Assembly (NCBI RefSeq): GCF_001583495.1
Contig: NZ_LQAQ01000060.1
Span: 62,001-126,000 of the forward strand
Length of the DNA: 64,000 bases
Direction: 5' to 3'
From: Flammeovirga sp. SJP92
Lineage (GTDB): Bacteria > Bacteroidota > Bacteroidia > Cytophagales > Flammeovirgaceae
Shown: positions 44,129 to 53,393 of the stretch, one piece after another
How the letters are laid out: the number at the start of each line of letters is the position of its first letter
Position numbering within the stretch: position 1 is the first letter of the stretch
The notes under the pieces: generated by a model
Databases searched by the model: none
Seen by the model: the letters and a program-made list of their open reading frames with translations, nothing else
Told to the model about the DNA's origin: nothing
Translations under genes and position numbers: made by a program

Positions 44129-45253
44129 CTAGATTGCTTGGTCAATAATATTCTGAACCTTTTCCCAAGATATAATTTTGAAATTTTGAGCTTTTAATGA
44201 ATCTCCATCATAATTGAAGCCATCCTGCACCACTAAAATTCCTTTTTTGTATTGGTCTCCCATCGGCATATTACAAACTTCCAAACCGTCCGTTTCTTCT
44301 ACCCCATCTACCACTCCATCTACAATTTTGAAGCTTTTCAGGTACTCCTCTGTTTCTAGTGAGAATAATGCATAAGTGAAGTTTCCTTGGCTAGATGCAA
44401 CTAAATAACCTGTTTTCTCCCCCGTTTTATAAATAGCGATTCCTTCAATATCAGCTACTAAAGCTTCGTTGTTTTCAACAGAAGTTGCCGCTATAAACTG
44501 CATTTGAGAAGACGCATCTGTTAAATCCACTTTCCATATACCCTTTGCTTCTTCTCCAACATACAAGATTCCCGTAACATCATCAGCCACCATACCTTCT
44601 GGCTGAGACGGCACCTTGAAGTCTCTCACCAATGACAACTCACCACTTTTATCTTCCTTTAAAGTCAGTTCAAATTGTTTGATTGTACCATCTTTTGAGT
44701 TCATGATAAAATACGGAGCGGAAGCCGTATCTTGATACATGCAGAAGCCATAAGAATCATCTAATAAGATTTCTTGAGGTAACTTAATTGCTTCTAACTT
44801 ACCTAAACTATCCATTGTGAAAATACTTACATTGTGATGCGTCCTATTGGATGCTGCTATTATAGTTAATGTATCACCACTCACAACAGATTGCTGACGA
44901 ACATCTACATTATTTACTTTTCCAACTGCAATAAAATCGAGCTGCTCTCCTTTTAGGTTATAAGTATATAGTCCTTGTTTTTTATCTGTTCCAATAATAA
45001 TTGATTGTTCTGGACTTACAGCGTTATACCAGATAGCAGGATCATCCGCCGCATCTGCATCTACAGGTGAATTAACAGGAACTGTTTCAGCATCAGCTTT
45101 TATTGAATGTGGTATTTTTGATTGCATCTCATACGCTACTTTCATTGCTGAATCGTGATCACGAGGATCTTTATATTTTTTTTGAGAAGTTTCACAGCTC
45201 ATTACCAAAGCTGCAAGTGATGTAATTAATGTAAGATTCGTACTGAACTTCAT
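44129..45253 (-). CDS. Beta-propeller phytase (3-phytase), lipoprotein
   Basis: A 374-residue lipoprotein (LVMSC) with the six-bladed phytase signature: DADAADDPAIWY (about 67-78), GTDKKQGLYTYN, NNVDVRQ, DDSYGFCMYQD, QPEGMVADDVTGILYVGEE, ADIEGIAIY and the GLEVCN region. The acidic residues in these loops bind calcium and phosphate. It removes phosphate from phytate and similar compounds at the cell surface or in the periplasm. Single gene. With the nucleases elsewhere in the window it suggests broad organophosphate use. Confidence 0.88.
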   Translation of the reverse strand: MKFSTNLTLITSLAALVMSCETSQKKYKDPRDHDSAMKVAYEMQSKIPHSIKADAETVPVNSPVDADAADDPAIWYNAVSPEQSIIIGTDKKQGLYTYNLKGEQLDFIAVGKVNNVDVRQQSVVSGDTLTIIAASNRTHHNVSIFTMDSLGKLEAIKLPQEILLDDSYGFCMYQDTASAPYFIMNSKDGTIKQFELTLKEDKSGELSLVRDFKVPSQPEGMVADDVTGILYVGEEAKGIWKVDLTDASSQMQFIAATSVENNEALVADIEGIAIYKTGEKTGYLVASSQGNFTYALFSLETEEYLKSFKIVDGVVDGVEETDGLEVCNMPMGDQYKKGILVVQDGFNYDGDSLKAQNFKIISWEKVQNIIDQAI

Positions 45254-45345
45254 ATCATGTTTGTTATGTTAATGCCACAAACATAATTTTTACATTGAAT
45301 ATTTTTTGTACTCCAAAAAAGGTTAAAGGATAGTTTACTTTCAGT

Positions 45346-45888
45346 TTACAGAGTTGCGATAATCAAACGATCCATCGGTACATCGTGTTCTTCTACAGGT
45401 AACTTTGGGATAACTTGAAAGTCATACCCTACTCCAATCTTCTTTGCATTGGGGAAATCAGAAAGAAATGTGTCGTAGTATCCTCCTCCATACCCCATTC
45501 TACCCAATTCTTTTGAGAAGCCAACTCCTGGCACCAATACATAATCTATTTCACCTTTGTATTCAATTTCCTCTAAAGGCAACTTGGTTCCAAACTTTCC
45601 TTCTTTCAGATGTGTAAGATTTTTCAACACCAAATGCTTCAATTGACGTTTCGGTAAGGTTTTAGGCACTACTACCGTCCACCCTAACTCTAAAGCTTTT
45701 TCAATAATCAATAACGTTGAGGCCTCATTATTGATGGGGAGGTAGGTATGCAAAACAGCAACTTCTTGAGAATTTTGATCCCAAAAAATTGCTGCTATAT
45801 CTTTTTCAGCTTTATCTACCTGAGCTGTAGATAAAACGTTGCGTTGTTGTATAATTTGTTTTCGTAAAGTCTCTTTTTGATTATGCAT
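45346..45888 (-). CDS. 5-formyltetrahydrofolate cyclo-ligase
   Basis: A 180-residue protein of usual length. Basic N-terminal helix KETLRKQIIQQRN, YLPINNEAST, and the nucleotide/folate-binding motif GRMGYGGGYYDTFL with preceding VLVPGVGFS are typical. ATP-dependent conversion of 5-formyl-THF to 5,10-methenyl-THF. Overlaps the upstream MATE gene by 8 bases, so translation is coupled, though no functional link is obvious. Confidence 0.92.
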   Translation of the reverse strand: MHNQKETLRKQIIQQRNVLSTAQVDKAEKDIAAIFWDQNSQEVAVLHTYLPINNEASTLLIIEKALELGWTVVVPKTLPKRQLKHLVLKNLTHLKEGKFGTKLPLEEIEYKGEIDYVLVPGVGFSKELGRMGYGGGYYDTFLSDFPNAKKIGVGYDFQVIPKLPVEEHDVPMDRLIIATL

Positions 45889-47269
45889 TGCTTTTTATCC
45901 AGGCATTTTGATTTGCCTTATTATTTTTGATTTCCTGATTTGTTGTTAAGGTAAATCTAAAAAACAATAAAATAGCAGACAAAGTCAAGCCTGTAGAAAG
46001 ACCAATCCAAACGCCTAAAAAGCTCCAATCTGTATAATTCGTCAAGAAATAACCTAACGGAAGCGATACAACCCAATAAGAAATAAAACAAATAAAAGTA
46101 GGAACTTTTACATCTGAAATTCCTCTTAAAGCTCCTGTCATAATCACTTGAGCACCATCAGAAAGCTGGAATAGTGCCGCGAAAAACAACATAGATGCAG
46201 CAAACTGAATTACCTCAAGGTCTTCTGTAAATAACGAAGGCAAGAACTCATCAAAAACCAAGAAAGTCACAGCAGAAATCGACATGGCCATCAAGGCAAA
46301 TTGCATTCCTGTAAACCCTGCCAAACGTGCCTGTTCCCACTTACCTTCTCCATAGAAATTACTAACCCTCACTGAAACAGCTGAAGCTACACCACTCACC
46401 ATCATAAATGTCAGAGAAATCATACTCATTACAATTTGATGCGCCGCCATAGGCTGAGTTCCTACAGAACCCACAATCATTGCTCCAACAGCAAAAGCAC
46501 CTACTTCCATTAAAGCTTGCAAGCCAATTGGCAAACTCATTTTCAACTGCTGCAACAACTTACTGACATGTATCTTTGTGGTTTTAAAACTCTCTAAGTA
46601 CTTATGGAAATGATTACTGTTCAACACATACAACATCATACCAACTCCTCCAACAACTCTAGAAATCAATGTTCCTATCCCAGCTCCTGTCAGCCCTAAT
46701 TCTGGGGCTCCAAACTTTCCGTAAATCAAAACATAGTTTACACAGAAGTTGATAATGTTGGCCGTAAGTGTAAAATACATGGCCACTTTGGTGTGCTTCA
46801 CTCCTTCTGCAAATTGCTTTGCAGTGAAAAACAGCATCAAAGGAATCAGTGAAAATGTATTGATCATCAAGTATGGTCTTGCTGCTTCCACCACTTCAGG
46901 TGTTTGCCCCATATAATCCATAAACAGTGTCAACGTCAACAACACTGCTACTAGGAATACACAGAATAAGGCATTTAAAGTCATGCTATGTTTGAACAGA
47001 CTTCCCATTTCTTTGAAATCTCTCTGCCCATAAGCCTTCCCTACCAAAGGGGTTACACCTACTGCAAAGCCAATTCCGAAAACCAGAAAAATGGCAAATA
47101 AACTATTCGCAAATCCTGCTCCTGCCAAATCCACAGTGTTGTAATGCCCCACCATCATATTATCAACAATATTGGTAAGGTTTTGACCTGCCTGTGAAAT
47201 AACAACCGGAGTGGCTATTCGAATAGTATCTTTGTAATGCGTTTTATATGTATTTAATAAATTTGTCAT
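45881..47269 (-). CDS. MATE family multidrug/sodium antiporter (NorM-like)
   Basis: A 462-residue membrane protein with twelve predicted helices in two halves. MATE features include PVVISQAGQNLTNIVDNMMVG near the N-terminus, PLVGKAYGQRD after helix 2, and the matching second-half segment ASAVSVRVSNFYGEG. It exports cationic compounds using Na+ or H+ gradients. A minus-strand TATGTTTG lies about 150 bases upstream (47411-47418), a good -7 box, though the -33 box is not clear. Confidence 0.9.
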   Translation of the reverse strand: MTNLLNTYKTHYKDTIRIATPVVISQAGQNLTNIVDNMMVGHYNTVDLAGAGFANSLFAIFLVFGIGFAVGVTPLVGKAYGQRDFKEMGSLFKHSMTLNALFCVFLVAVLLTLTLFMDYMGQTPEVVEAARPYLMINTFSLIPLMLFFTAKQFAEGVKHTKVAMYFTLTANIINFCVNYVLIYGKFGAPELGLTGAGIGTLISRVVGGVGMMLYVLNSNHFHKYLESFKTTKIHVSKLLQQLKMSLPIGLQALMEVGAFAVGAMIVGSVGTQPMAAHQIVMSMISLTFMMVSGVASAVSVRVSNFYGEGKWEQARLAGFTGMQFALMAMSISAVTFLVFDEFLPSLFTEDLEVIQFAASMLFFAALFQLSDGAQVIMTGALRGISDVKVPTFICFISYWVVSLPLGYFLTNYTDWSFLGVWIGLSTGLTLSAILLFFRFTLTTNQEIKNNKANQNAWIKSNA

Positions 47270-47650
47270 TAATAGTGTTTTCTTCTTGCTCTATAGTAAA
47301 TCACATTACCTAAAGTTTGTCGATGAAAGTTATGCGTACTTTGAACTAGGTGGAATGTTTTGAAATGATTAATCTTTACGAGCTAAAATGTATTGATTGT
47401 AACAGTTTCACAAACATACGCGTTGTTTTTCAATTCTTTGATAAATTGCTCATTTGATTAACCAATATTAAATCAAAATTACAACTGCTAACACTACACT
47501 TAAACAATTGTTTATCAATCACTTTAAACTAAACTTAATACAATGAGAAAATCTATTCTCGAATTTAATCACAGCCAACCTTTAAAAGTAATTCTCAGAA
47601 ACTTATCTTTAATCTTCGTTTCAAATTCATAAAAATAACAACAGGAAGAT
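47270..47650. other. Divergent intergenic region upstream of the MATE and murF-alr genes
   Basis: About 380 bases. The only consensus-like element is TATGTTTG on the minus strand at 47411-47418, fitting a -7 box for the MATE operon. No plus-strand promoter for murF-alr and no RNA gene could be recognised. Confidence 0.4.
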
Positions 47651-50089
47651 ATGCCTCAATCGGAACTAGACTTTTCAACCTCTTTTTGGAATGCAGAATA
47701 CCTGCTTATTGATAGTAGACAGCTTTCAGCACCCTCCAATACCATCTTTTTCGCATTGGATGGCAAGAAAAGGACCGGTCAGTCTTTCATCCCTGAACTT
47801 TATGAAAAAGGAGTACGAAAATTTGTGGTGACCAGTGCTTTCGACAAAGCCTATTTGTATAAAGAGGCCACTTTTGTGTACACTGAGAATACGCTCACCA
47901 CCTTGCAACAACTCACTGCTTGGCATAGAACACAGCATCAGCAATTACCTGCTATCAGCATTACGGGTTCTAATGCAAAAACCATTGTAAAAGAGTGGTT
48001 ATATTTTCTTTTGGAAATGGATTATAACGTAGTGAAAAGCCCTAAAAGTTATAATTCTCAAATTGGAGTCCCTCTTTCTATTTGGCAGATTAATGATAAA
48101 CATGATTTAGGAATTTTTGAAGCAGGAATTTCTCAGCCCAATGAAATGGAAAAGCTAGAGAAAATCATTCAGCCTAATATTGGTCTTTTCACTAACATCG
48201 GTACGGCCCATGATAAAGATTTTGACACTTTAGAACAGAAAATTGATGAAAAAGCCAAACTCTTCAAAAATTGTGAAATTGTAGTTTACTGCAAAGATCA
48301 CCCTCTGATTGATGAAAAACTGATGGCATTGGAACTTCCTACTTTCTCTTGGGGAGAGCACCCAGATGCTGATTTGAAAATTATGAAAGTAGCAGATTAT
48401 GAAATCATGGTCAACTATGAAGGAGAAACGTTTCCGATGAATATTCCTTTTTTAGATGATGCTTCATTTGAGAATGTTATGCACTGTGTTGCAATATTGG
48501 TCTGTTTGGAATATCCTTTTGAAACAATCAATAGCCGAATCAATAAATTAAAGAGAATTCCAATGCGTTTAGAACGTAAGGAAGGAATCAACAACACGGT
48601 GCTTATCAATGACTTTTATAATAATGACCTGGGCGGTTTACAAATTGCGTTATCATTTTTAAGCCAGAATCAGGAAAAATACCCTAGAACACTGATTTTC
48701 TCCGATCTTTTACAAGGTGATAAAGATAAAAAAGCTTTGTATGAAAGAGTGAATCAGCTTTGTAAAGAATACAAAATCGACAAATTTGTCGGTGTTGGGG
48801 AGCAACTTCAATCTTTTGAAAAAGTCTTTCAAATCAATGAAAAATGTTTCTATTCCAATACAAATGAAGTCAGAAAAGCTATAAAAAATGGTGAGCTTCA
48901 TTTCAATAAAGAATTAATATTACTGAAGGGAGCCAGACAATTTGAGTTTGAGAAAATTGCTACTTTACTTCAGAAAAAAATACATAGTACTCAATTAGAA
49001 ATCAACTTGGATGCTGTAGTACACAACCTCATGTTCTATCGTTCACAGCTTTCACCTCAAACTAAAGTGATGGTAATGGTGAAGGCCCTTGGTTATGGGA
49101 GCGGTAAAAGTGAATTGGCCAACATTTTACAATATCACTTGGTGGACTACCTAGGCGTTGCTTTTGCAGATGAAGGTGTGGAACTGAGAGAGAATGGTAT
49201 TAGAACCCCTATTATGGTACTCACTCCTTCTCCTGATTCTTTTGAGATGATGAGAATGCATCAATTGGAGCCTGAAATCTATAATATTGAAATGCTGTCT
49301 GCTTTGGAAAAGTTCATTGCAGAAGAAAACCATGACGAGCCTTTTGCCATTCAAATCAACTTTGATACTGGAATGCATCGTTTAGGTTTCACCTCAGACA
49401 ATTATGATGAATTGGAGGAAAGACTTCTCAAATTGAGTGATAAAATCTCTGTTAAAGGGGCTTTCACTCATTTGGCTGGTGCTGACGAGAGCATTCATGA
49501 TTCTTACAGCAAAAATCAAATCAAAGAATTCCAACAACTTACATCAAAACTTGAAAACGCATTGGGGTATCATGTCATCAAGCATTGCCTTAATTCAGCT
49601 GGGATTGTTCGCTATCCAAAAGCACAAATGGATATGGTTCGTTTAGGCATCGGTCTTCATGGTGTTGAAGTCAACAATCTTAAGCAAGATGATTTACAAC
49701 CAGTGGCTACTTTGAAAACAGTCATTGCTCAGATCAAAGAGATGAAGAAAGGTGAAACTGTAGGCTATAGCAGAAAAGGAAAGGTAGAAGCTCCGAAAAA
49801 AATTGCCACCATTGGAATTGGTTATGCCGATGGTTTCGATAGAAGGCTGAGCAATGGCGTTGGGAAAGTTGTTATCAACGGGCAATTGGCACCCGTAATT
49901 GGTAATGTCTGCATGGATATGACAATGGTAGACATTTCCGATATCACAGCCAATGTAGGTGACGAAGTAATCGTCTTTGGCGAAGACCGTTCAATATCTA
50001 CCATTGCAAAAGAAATTGGAACAATACCTTACGAAATTCTCACTTCAGTAAGTTCCAGAGTCAAAAGAATTTATTACATGGAAGGTTAA
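47651..50089 (+). CDS. Bifunctional MurF-like ligase / alanine racemase
   Basis: An 812-residue fusion typical of Bacteroidota. The N-terminal half (about 1-440) is a Mur ligase of MurF type, with a P-loop at about 103-110 reading GSNAKT instead of the usual GxNGKT and a central ligase domain (LGIFEAGISQPNEME, NIGTAHDKDF). The C-terminal half (about 445-812) is a PLP alanine racemase: LEINLDAVVHNL, PLP lysine in VKALGYGSG (about K477), and catalytic Tyr regions VGYSRKG and GNVCMDMTMVD. Together they would make D-Ala and join D-Ala-D-Ala to the UDP-muramoyl tripeptide, so it is expected to be essential unless another murF exists. Confidence 0.9.
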   Translation: MPQSELDFSTSFWNAEYLLIDSRQLSAPSNTIFFALDGKKRTGQSFIPELYEKGVRKFVVTSAFDKAYLYKEATFVYTENTLTTLQQLTAWHRTQHQQLPAISITGSNAKTIVKEWLYFLLEMDYNVVKSPKSYNSQIGVPLSIWQINDKHDLGIFEAGISQPNEMEKLEKIIQPNIGLFTNIGTAHDKDFDTLEQKIDEKAKLFKNCEIVVYCKDHPLIDEKLMALELPTFSWGEHPDADLKIMKVADYEIMVNYEGETFPMNIPFLDDASFENVMHCVAILVCLEYPFETINSRINKLKRIPMRLERKEGINNTVLINDFYNNDLGGLQIALSFLSQNQEKYPRTLIFSDLLQGDKDKKALYERVNQLCKEYKIDKFVGVGEQLQSFEKVFQINEKCFYSNTNEVRKAIKNGELHFNKELILLKGARQFEFEKIATLLQKKIHSTQLEINLDAVVHNLMFYRSQLSPQTKVMVMVKALGYGSGKSELANILQYHLVDYLGVAFADEGVELRENGIRTPIMVLTPSPDSFEMMRMHQLEPEIYNIEMLSALEKFIAEENHDEPFAIQINFDTGMHRLGFTSDNYDELEERLLKLSDKISVKGAFTHLAGADESIHDSYSKNQIKEFQQLTSKLENALGYHVIKHCLNSAGIVRYPKAQMDMVRLGIGLHGVEVNNLKQDDLQPVATLKTVIAQIKEMKKGETVGYSRKGKVEAPKKIATIGIGYADGFDRRLSNGVGKVVINGQLAPVIGNVCMDMTMVDISDITANVGDEVIVFGEDRSISTIAKEIGTIPYEILTSVSSRVKRIYYMEG

Positions 50090-50115
50090 AACCTACTGTG
50101 TAATAAATTGATATA

Positions 50116-50616
50116 TTATCTAAACCTGCGTCCTTTAATCTCACCTTCAGTATATTTATAATCTGAAGTGCTTCCTAAATAAAACGAGTTGTATTTGATG
50201 AATACTGAATCTGCTGTTTGTAGTACGTGATATACAGTATTATTGTGTTTATGAACTTCCATTCCGACCACAGAAAAGTTATCTCCGTTAATACTAACAT
50301 TCTGCTCAGGAATCACGAATAAATTAGAATCACTTGCAATAGTATTCAAATCGTCCATGCTTAGAGTCCAATCCACACCATATTCCGGTTGAATCTCTAT
50401 TCTGCCAGTCCCACTCACCTCACTAATACTCATGGATAAATAACCGCTGAAATCTTGCTCTGCATCAGGTTCTCCACCAGGAACTTTATAATATTTCACA
50501 TGTGAAGTATAGATATAATTACTGTTATCAGGTACGTTATTGATTGGATTTTCCAATTCAGTACCACAACTGAATAGTATTGTTGCTACAATTGCTAATA
50601 ATAAATTTTTATACAT
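50116..50616 (-). CDS. Small lipoprotein of unknown function
   Basis: A 166-residue protein from ATG 50616, preceded by GGAGGA about 5 bases upstream, an unusually clear Shine-Dalgarno for this group; the frame also offers a TTG four codons earlier. Lipobox LFSC. The mature part is beta-rich (SMSISEVSGTGRIEIQPEYG, SVVGMEVHKHNNTVYHVLQ) and resembles no family I know. It directly follows the beta-barrel gene, overlapping its stop region, so the two are coupled; a joint outer-membrane role is likely but unproven. Confidence 0.65.
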   Translation of the reverse strand: MYKNLLLAIVATILFSCGTELENPINNVPDNSNYIYTSHVKYYKVPGGEPDAEQDFSGYLSMSISEVSGTGRIEIQPEYGVDWTLSMDDLNTIASDSNLFVIPEQNVSINGDNFSVVGMEVHKHNNTVYHVLQTADSVFIKYNSFYLGSTSDYKYTEGEIKGRRFR

Positions 50617-50617
50617 C

Positions 50618-51340
50618 TTATCCTCCAAATTTTAAACCTACAACAAGTTGAACATTTTGGTTATAATACTTTTCATCATCAAAAGTGACGTCAATTAAAC
50701 CTCTGCTATATCTCCACTCTAAAAACAACATTTTAGCTTCAGCACCAATACCGGCAGTAAAACCAAAGTCACCTCCTTTAAATAAAGGTCCAACATCTAC
50801 ATAATCACCAAAAACACCACCTTCTCTTCTTTGTGCTCCTGCTAAAGTTGCTCCATATAAACCACCTTTGATATAGATATTTTCAGTCAAGTAATAATTA
50901 ACAGTCAAAGGAAAAACGAAGTAGCTCAAAACATCTGTATATTTTACAGTTTCATTCGACTGACCTATTTCATGCATAAAGCCACTGAATTCTGTCTTTT
51001 GTCCCATTGAATTAAACATTGCATCAAACTCAACAGAAAGGCGTTCTTGCACGTGGAAATTGAATTTAAAACCAAAGAACATAGTAGTTCTTGTTCTTTC
51101 TCTCACACTACTAAACTGAGCTCCGGTCTGTAACTGTGGTGAACTTCCTGCAGGAAATGACCATGAAGGCCCCGCAAAAAATCCCCACTCCATGCCTCTT
51201 TTAGCAGGTGGATTGTATTTTGATTGATAATTTGAAAGCGAATCTTGGCTTTGATATTCCTGTGCAAAACTCACATTAAATACCCCCATTATTATAATTA
51301 GAGGTACGGAACATAAAAATTTGAGATAGTTTTTTTCCAT
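50618..51340 (-). CDS. Outer-membrane beta-barrel protein (PorT/OmpA-like barrel)
   Basis: A 240-residue protein with a Sec signal (ending SFAQ, about 27) and an eight-stranded small-barrel pattern: alternating hydrophobic strands (GFFAGPSWSFPAG, TMFFGFKFNFHV, SVEFDAMFN, YFVFPLTVNYYL, YIKGGLYGATL, FTAGIGAEAKML, VQLVVGLKFGG). It fits the PorT-family/opacity-like barrels common in Bacteroidota. No catalytic motif. Coupled with the downstream lipoprotein. Confidence 0.72.
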   Translation of the reverse strand: MEKNYLKFLCSVPLIIIMGVFNVSFAQEYQSQDSLSNYQSKYNPPAKRGMEWGFFAGPSWSFPAGSSPQLQTGAQFSSVRERTRTTMFFGFKFNFHVQERLSVEFDAMFNSMGQKTEFSGFMHEIGQSNETVKYTDVLSYFVFPLTVNYYLTENIYIKGGLYGATLAGAQRREGGVFGDYVDVGPLFKGGDFGFTAGIGAEAKMLFLEWRYSRGLIDVTFDDEKYYNQNVQLVVGLKFGG

Positions 51341-51512
51341 AATTAGTTAAATAATAGTTTTCTCTAAATCCTTTTTTTTATATTTAAAGAAAGTAAAAAC
51401 ACCAATAAAAATAGTATCACAATTTAATGATACAAATTCTGATGCGTTATTTTATTAGATAATAAAACTTCGGATATACTATATTTATAAACACCAAATT
51501 AAACACAACACA

Positions 51513-52019
51513 ATGCTCAATATTTCTGTTAATGACAAAGTATATTCTATTCTAAAGGACAAACAATCCGTAGTAATAGACAATAAAAATTACAATATTG
51601 AATACAAAGAAACTCACCCCAATGTATTCAATGTAAACCATGAAGGACAACGCTATGATATTGAGATCCTTACAGCAGACACTTCTTACAAAAATGTAAC
51701 ACTAAAAATAAATGGCAAAAAAGTAAATCTTGAGGCCAAGTCTAAACTTGATCAATTATTGGATCAGTTGGGAATGAACACGAAGAAGGGAAGCCAAGAG
51801 AATTTAATTAAAGCACCAATGCCAGGAAAAGTACTGGAATTACTTTGTAAAGAAGGTGATCAAATAGAAGAAAATGAGAACTTAATCATTTTGGAAGCCA
51901 TGAAGATGGAAAACATTCTCAAAGCCCCAATGTCTGGCATTATCAAGAAAATTGACACTGCTGAAGGAAATTCAGTAGATAAAGGTCATGTCCTTATCGA
52001 AATTGAAAAAATGGAATAA
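51513..52019 (+). CDS. Biotin carboxyl carrier protein-type subunit
   Basis: A 168-residue protein whose last 75 residues are a biotinyl domain with the biotin lysine in EAMKMEN (about K132) and the matching APMPGKVLEL / APMSGIIKKID halves. The N-terminal part (1-85) is a separate beta-rich domain seen in acyl-CoA carboxylase carrier subunits of Bacteroidota. It carries biotin between a carboxylase and a carboxyltransferase, probably for acetyl- or propionyl-CoA. No partner subunit is adjacent, so it is an orphan here. Its own terminator follows. Confidence 0.85.
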   Translation: MLNISVNDKVYSILKDKQSVVIDNKNYNIEYKETHPNVFNVNHEGQRYDIEILTADTSYKNVTLKINGKKVNLEAKSKLDQLLDQLGMNTKKGSQENLIKAPMPGKVLELLCKEGDQIEENENLIILEAMKMENILKAPMSGIIKKIDTAEGNSVDKGHVLIEIEKME

Positions 52020-52045
52020 CAAGTCATTCCATAGAAGATTATGAA

Positions 52046-52084
52046 AAAAGGCCTTCTTTAGTTTTGAACTAGAGAAGGCCTTTT
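52046..52084. terminator. Bidirectional terminator
   Basis: A 12-base stem (AAAAGGCCTTCT / AGAAGGCCTTTT) with a 15-base loop between the convergent carrier-protein gene and the sorting-domain protein gene; it has A/T tracts on both sides. Confidence 0.8.
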
Positions 52085-52103
52085 CGTTGAAATAAATGTA
52101 ATC

Positions 52104-52910
52104 TTATTTCTTAAAAAATCTTTCGGTTTTATTATCGTAATTCACAAAGTAATATTTACCGCCAGGTAGTTTTGCACAATTGACCTCCTTAGAATTACCA
52201 GATAGAATTACTTTACCATATTGATCAAGTATTTCATATTTGATTGGTCTTGTAAAAGAAAGTGTTTTTGAAACCCTATTTGGATAAAACTTTACTTGTT
52301 CTGAATTAGAAGTATGCTCAAGTACACTTGAGTTGTATACTTTACCTGTTACTTCTAAATACTTAATTTTATATTGGTTTTCTCCAGAGTGGTGAAGTAC
52401 CTTATAAAAATATTTATTTTTTTTCTGATCAGACTTACCCTGAATAATCTTCTCTTCTTTCCAAGAATTGTGCTCCATTCTCAGGATCACAAAATTGCCT
52501 TCAGCTGCTTCACCTGATGTAATCCATTCTAAGCCGTCTTCTGTAATATCCAATTCTACAAATTGAAAGTGGCCTTGGTCACGTATAGCATTTGGGTTCA
52601 ACACTCTTGGCACACAATCATTGGAATGAAATATAACAATACTAATCTGATCTCCTTTTTTCAAATGCCCCATATCCAATTCGAAAGCACTTGCCAAAGG
52701 AAGCCGTTGCATCTCGCTATGGTTGATCATTACTTTTTTCACACAAAAAGTACCGTCTGACAACAAAGGATTTTCAACATATAAATTAGTTCCTTTGTAC
52801 ACGCCAGAGATAATCATTTCTCCATCTTGACCAAAACTCAACATTGGAAACAGCATGAGAAGAAATAAATTATAAATCTTTATCGCTCTATAAAAGCTAA
52901 TTTGTTTCAT
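52104..52910 (-). CDS. Secreted protein with putative type IX sorting domain
   Basis: A 268-residue protein with signal peptide (MLSFGQ, cleavage about residue 28). The middle is beta-rich and unrecognised. The last about 70 residues resemble a type IX secretion C-terminal domain (VKFYPNRVSKTLSF, IKYEILDQYGKVILSG, LPGGKYYFVNYDNKTERFFKK). No catalytic motif. Probably exported to the cell surface; function unknown. Confidence 0.7.
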   Translation of the reverse strand: MKQISFYRAIKIYNLFLLMLFPMLSFGQDGEMIISGVYKGTNLYVENPLLSDGTFCVKKVMINHSEMQRLPLASAFELDMGHLKKGDQISIVIFHSNDCVPRVLNPNAIRDQGHFQFVELDITEDGLEWITSGEAAEGNFVILRMEHNSWKEEKIIQGKSDQKKNKYFYKVLHHSGENQYKIKYLEVTGKVYNSSVLEHTSNSEQVKFYPNRVSKTLSFTRPIKYEILDQYGKVILSGNSKEVNCAKLPGGKYYFVNYDNKTERFFKK

Positions 52911-53393
52911 TTATAATATGGATAATTAAAAGTAACTAGTCAGTAATTTAGTTATTAAATAATATACTAATTAAAATAATAGTATTGAAGAGAAATTTAC
53001 TCCTCAACAATATTAATTAATAAAACACATTATTCTAGCAACTTTGCTATTAAATTATTAAAAAGGTTTTACAATCAATCAAATTTACTCAATTTTTAAC
53101 AATATGTACTAAGTCTAAAATACTTTATAGGTAATTCTTACATTATTTTTTGTCATTACAACGCAGAAAAACAGTGTAATAGTACCTCTACGCCAAGTTT
53201 TTACGATAAAATCTGTAGAAAAAACTTTCGAACTTCAGTCAATAAATTACACTTTGTTACTTATAATGACTCTTAATGTGAATTGTGTGGAATGAAATTC
53301 TAAATGTCTTTGTTTACCTTTGCACCTAGCTATCTTAAGAGTATGCTTGGAACAGCTCTAAGCTCCTATAATTTAAAGGACGGAAAATAACAT
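52911..53393. other. Intergenic region upstream of tgt
   Basis: About 480 AT-rich bases between divergent genes. It holds the candidate tgt promoter (53315-53322). The 70-base leader after it is richer in G/C than the rest, but no riboswitch fold could be established by eye. No small gene was found. Confidence 0.5.
53315..53322 (+). promoter_or_regulatory. Candidate -7 box of tgt
   Basis: TACCTTTG matches the Bacteroidota TAnnTTTG element exactly and is about 70 bases before the tgt ATG. A clear -33 TTTG at the right spacing was not found. Confidence 0.4.

Noticed and set aside
53100-53393. Possible riboswitch or tRNA upstream of tgt (queuosine context)
   Set aside because: No cloverleaf or preQ1 aptamer pattern (short C-rich stem followed by an A-rich tail) could be found by eye.
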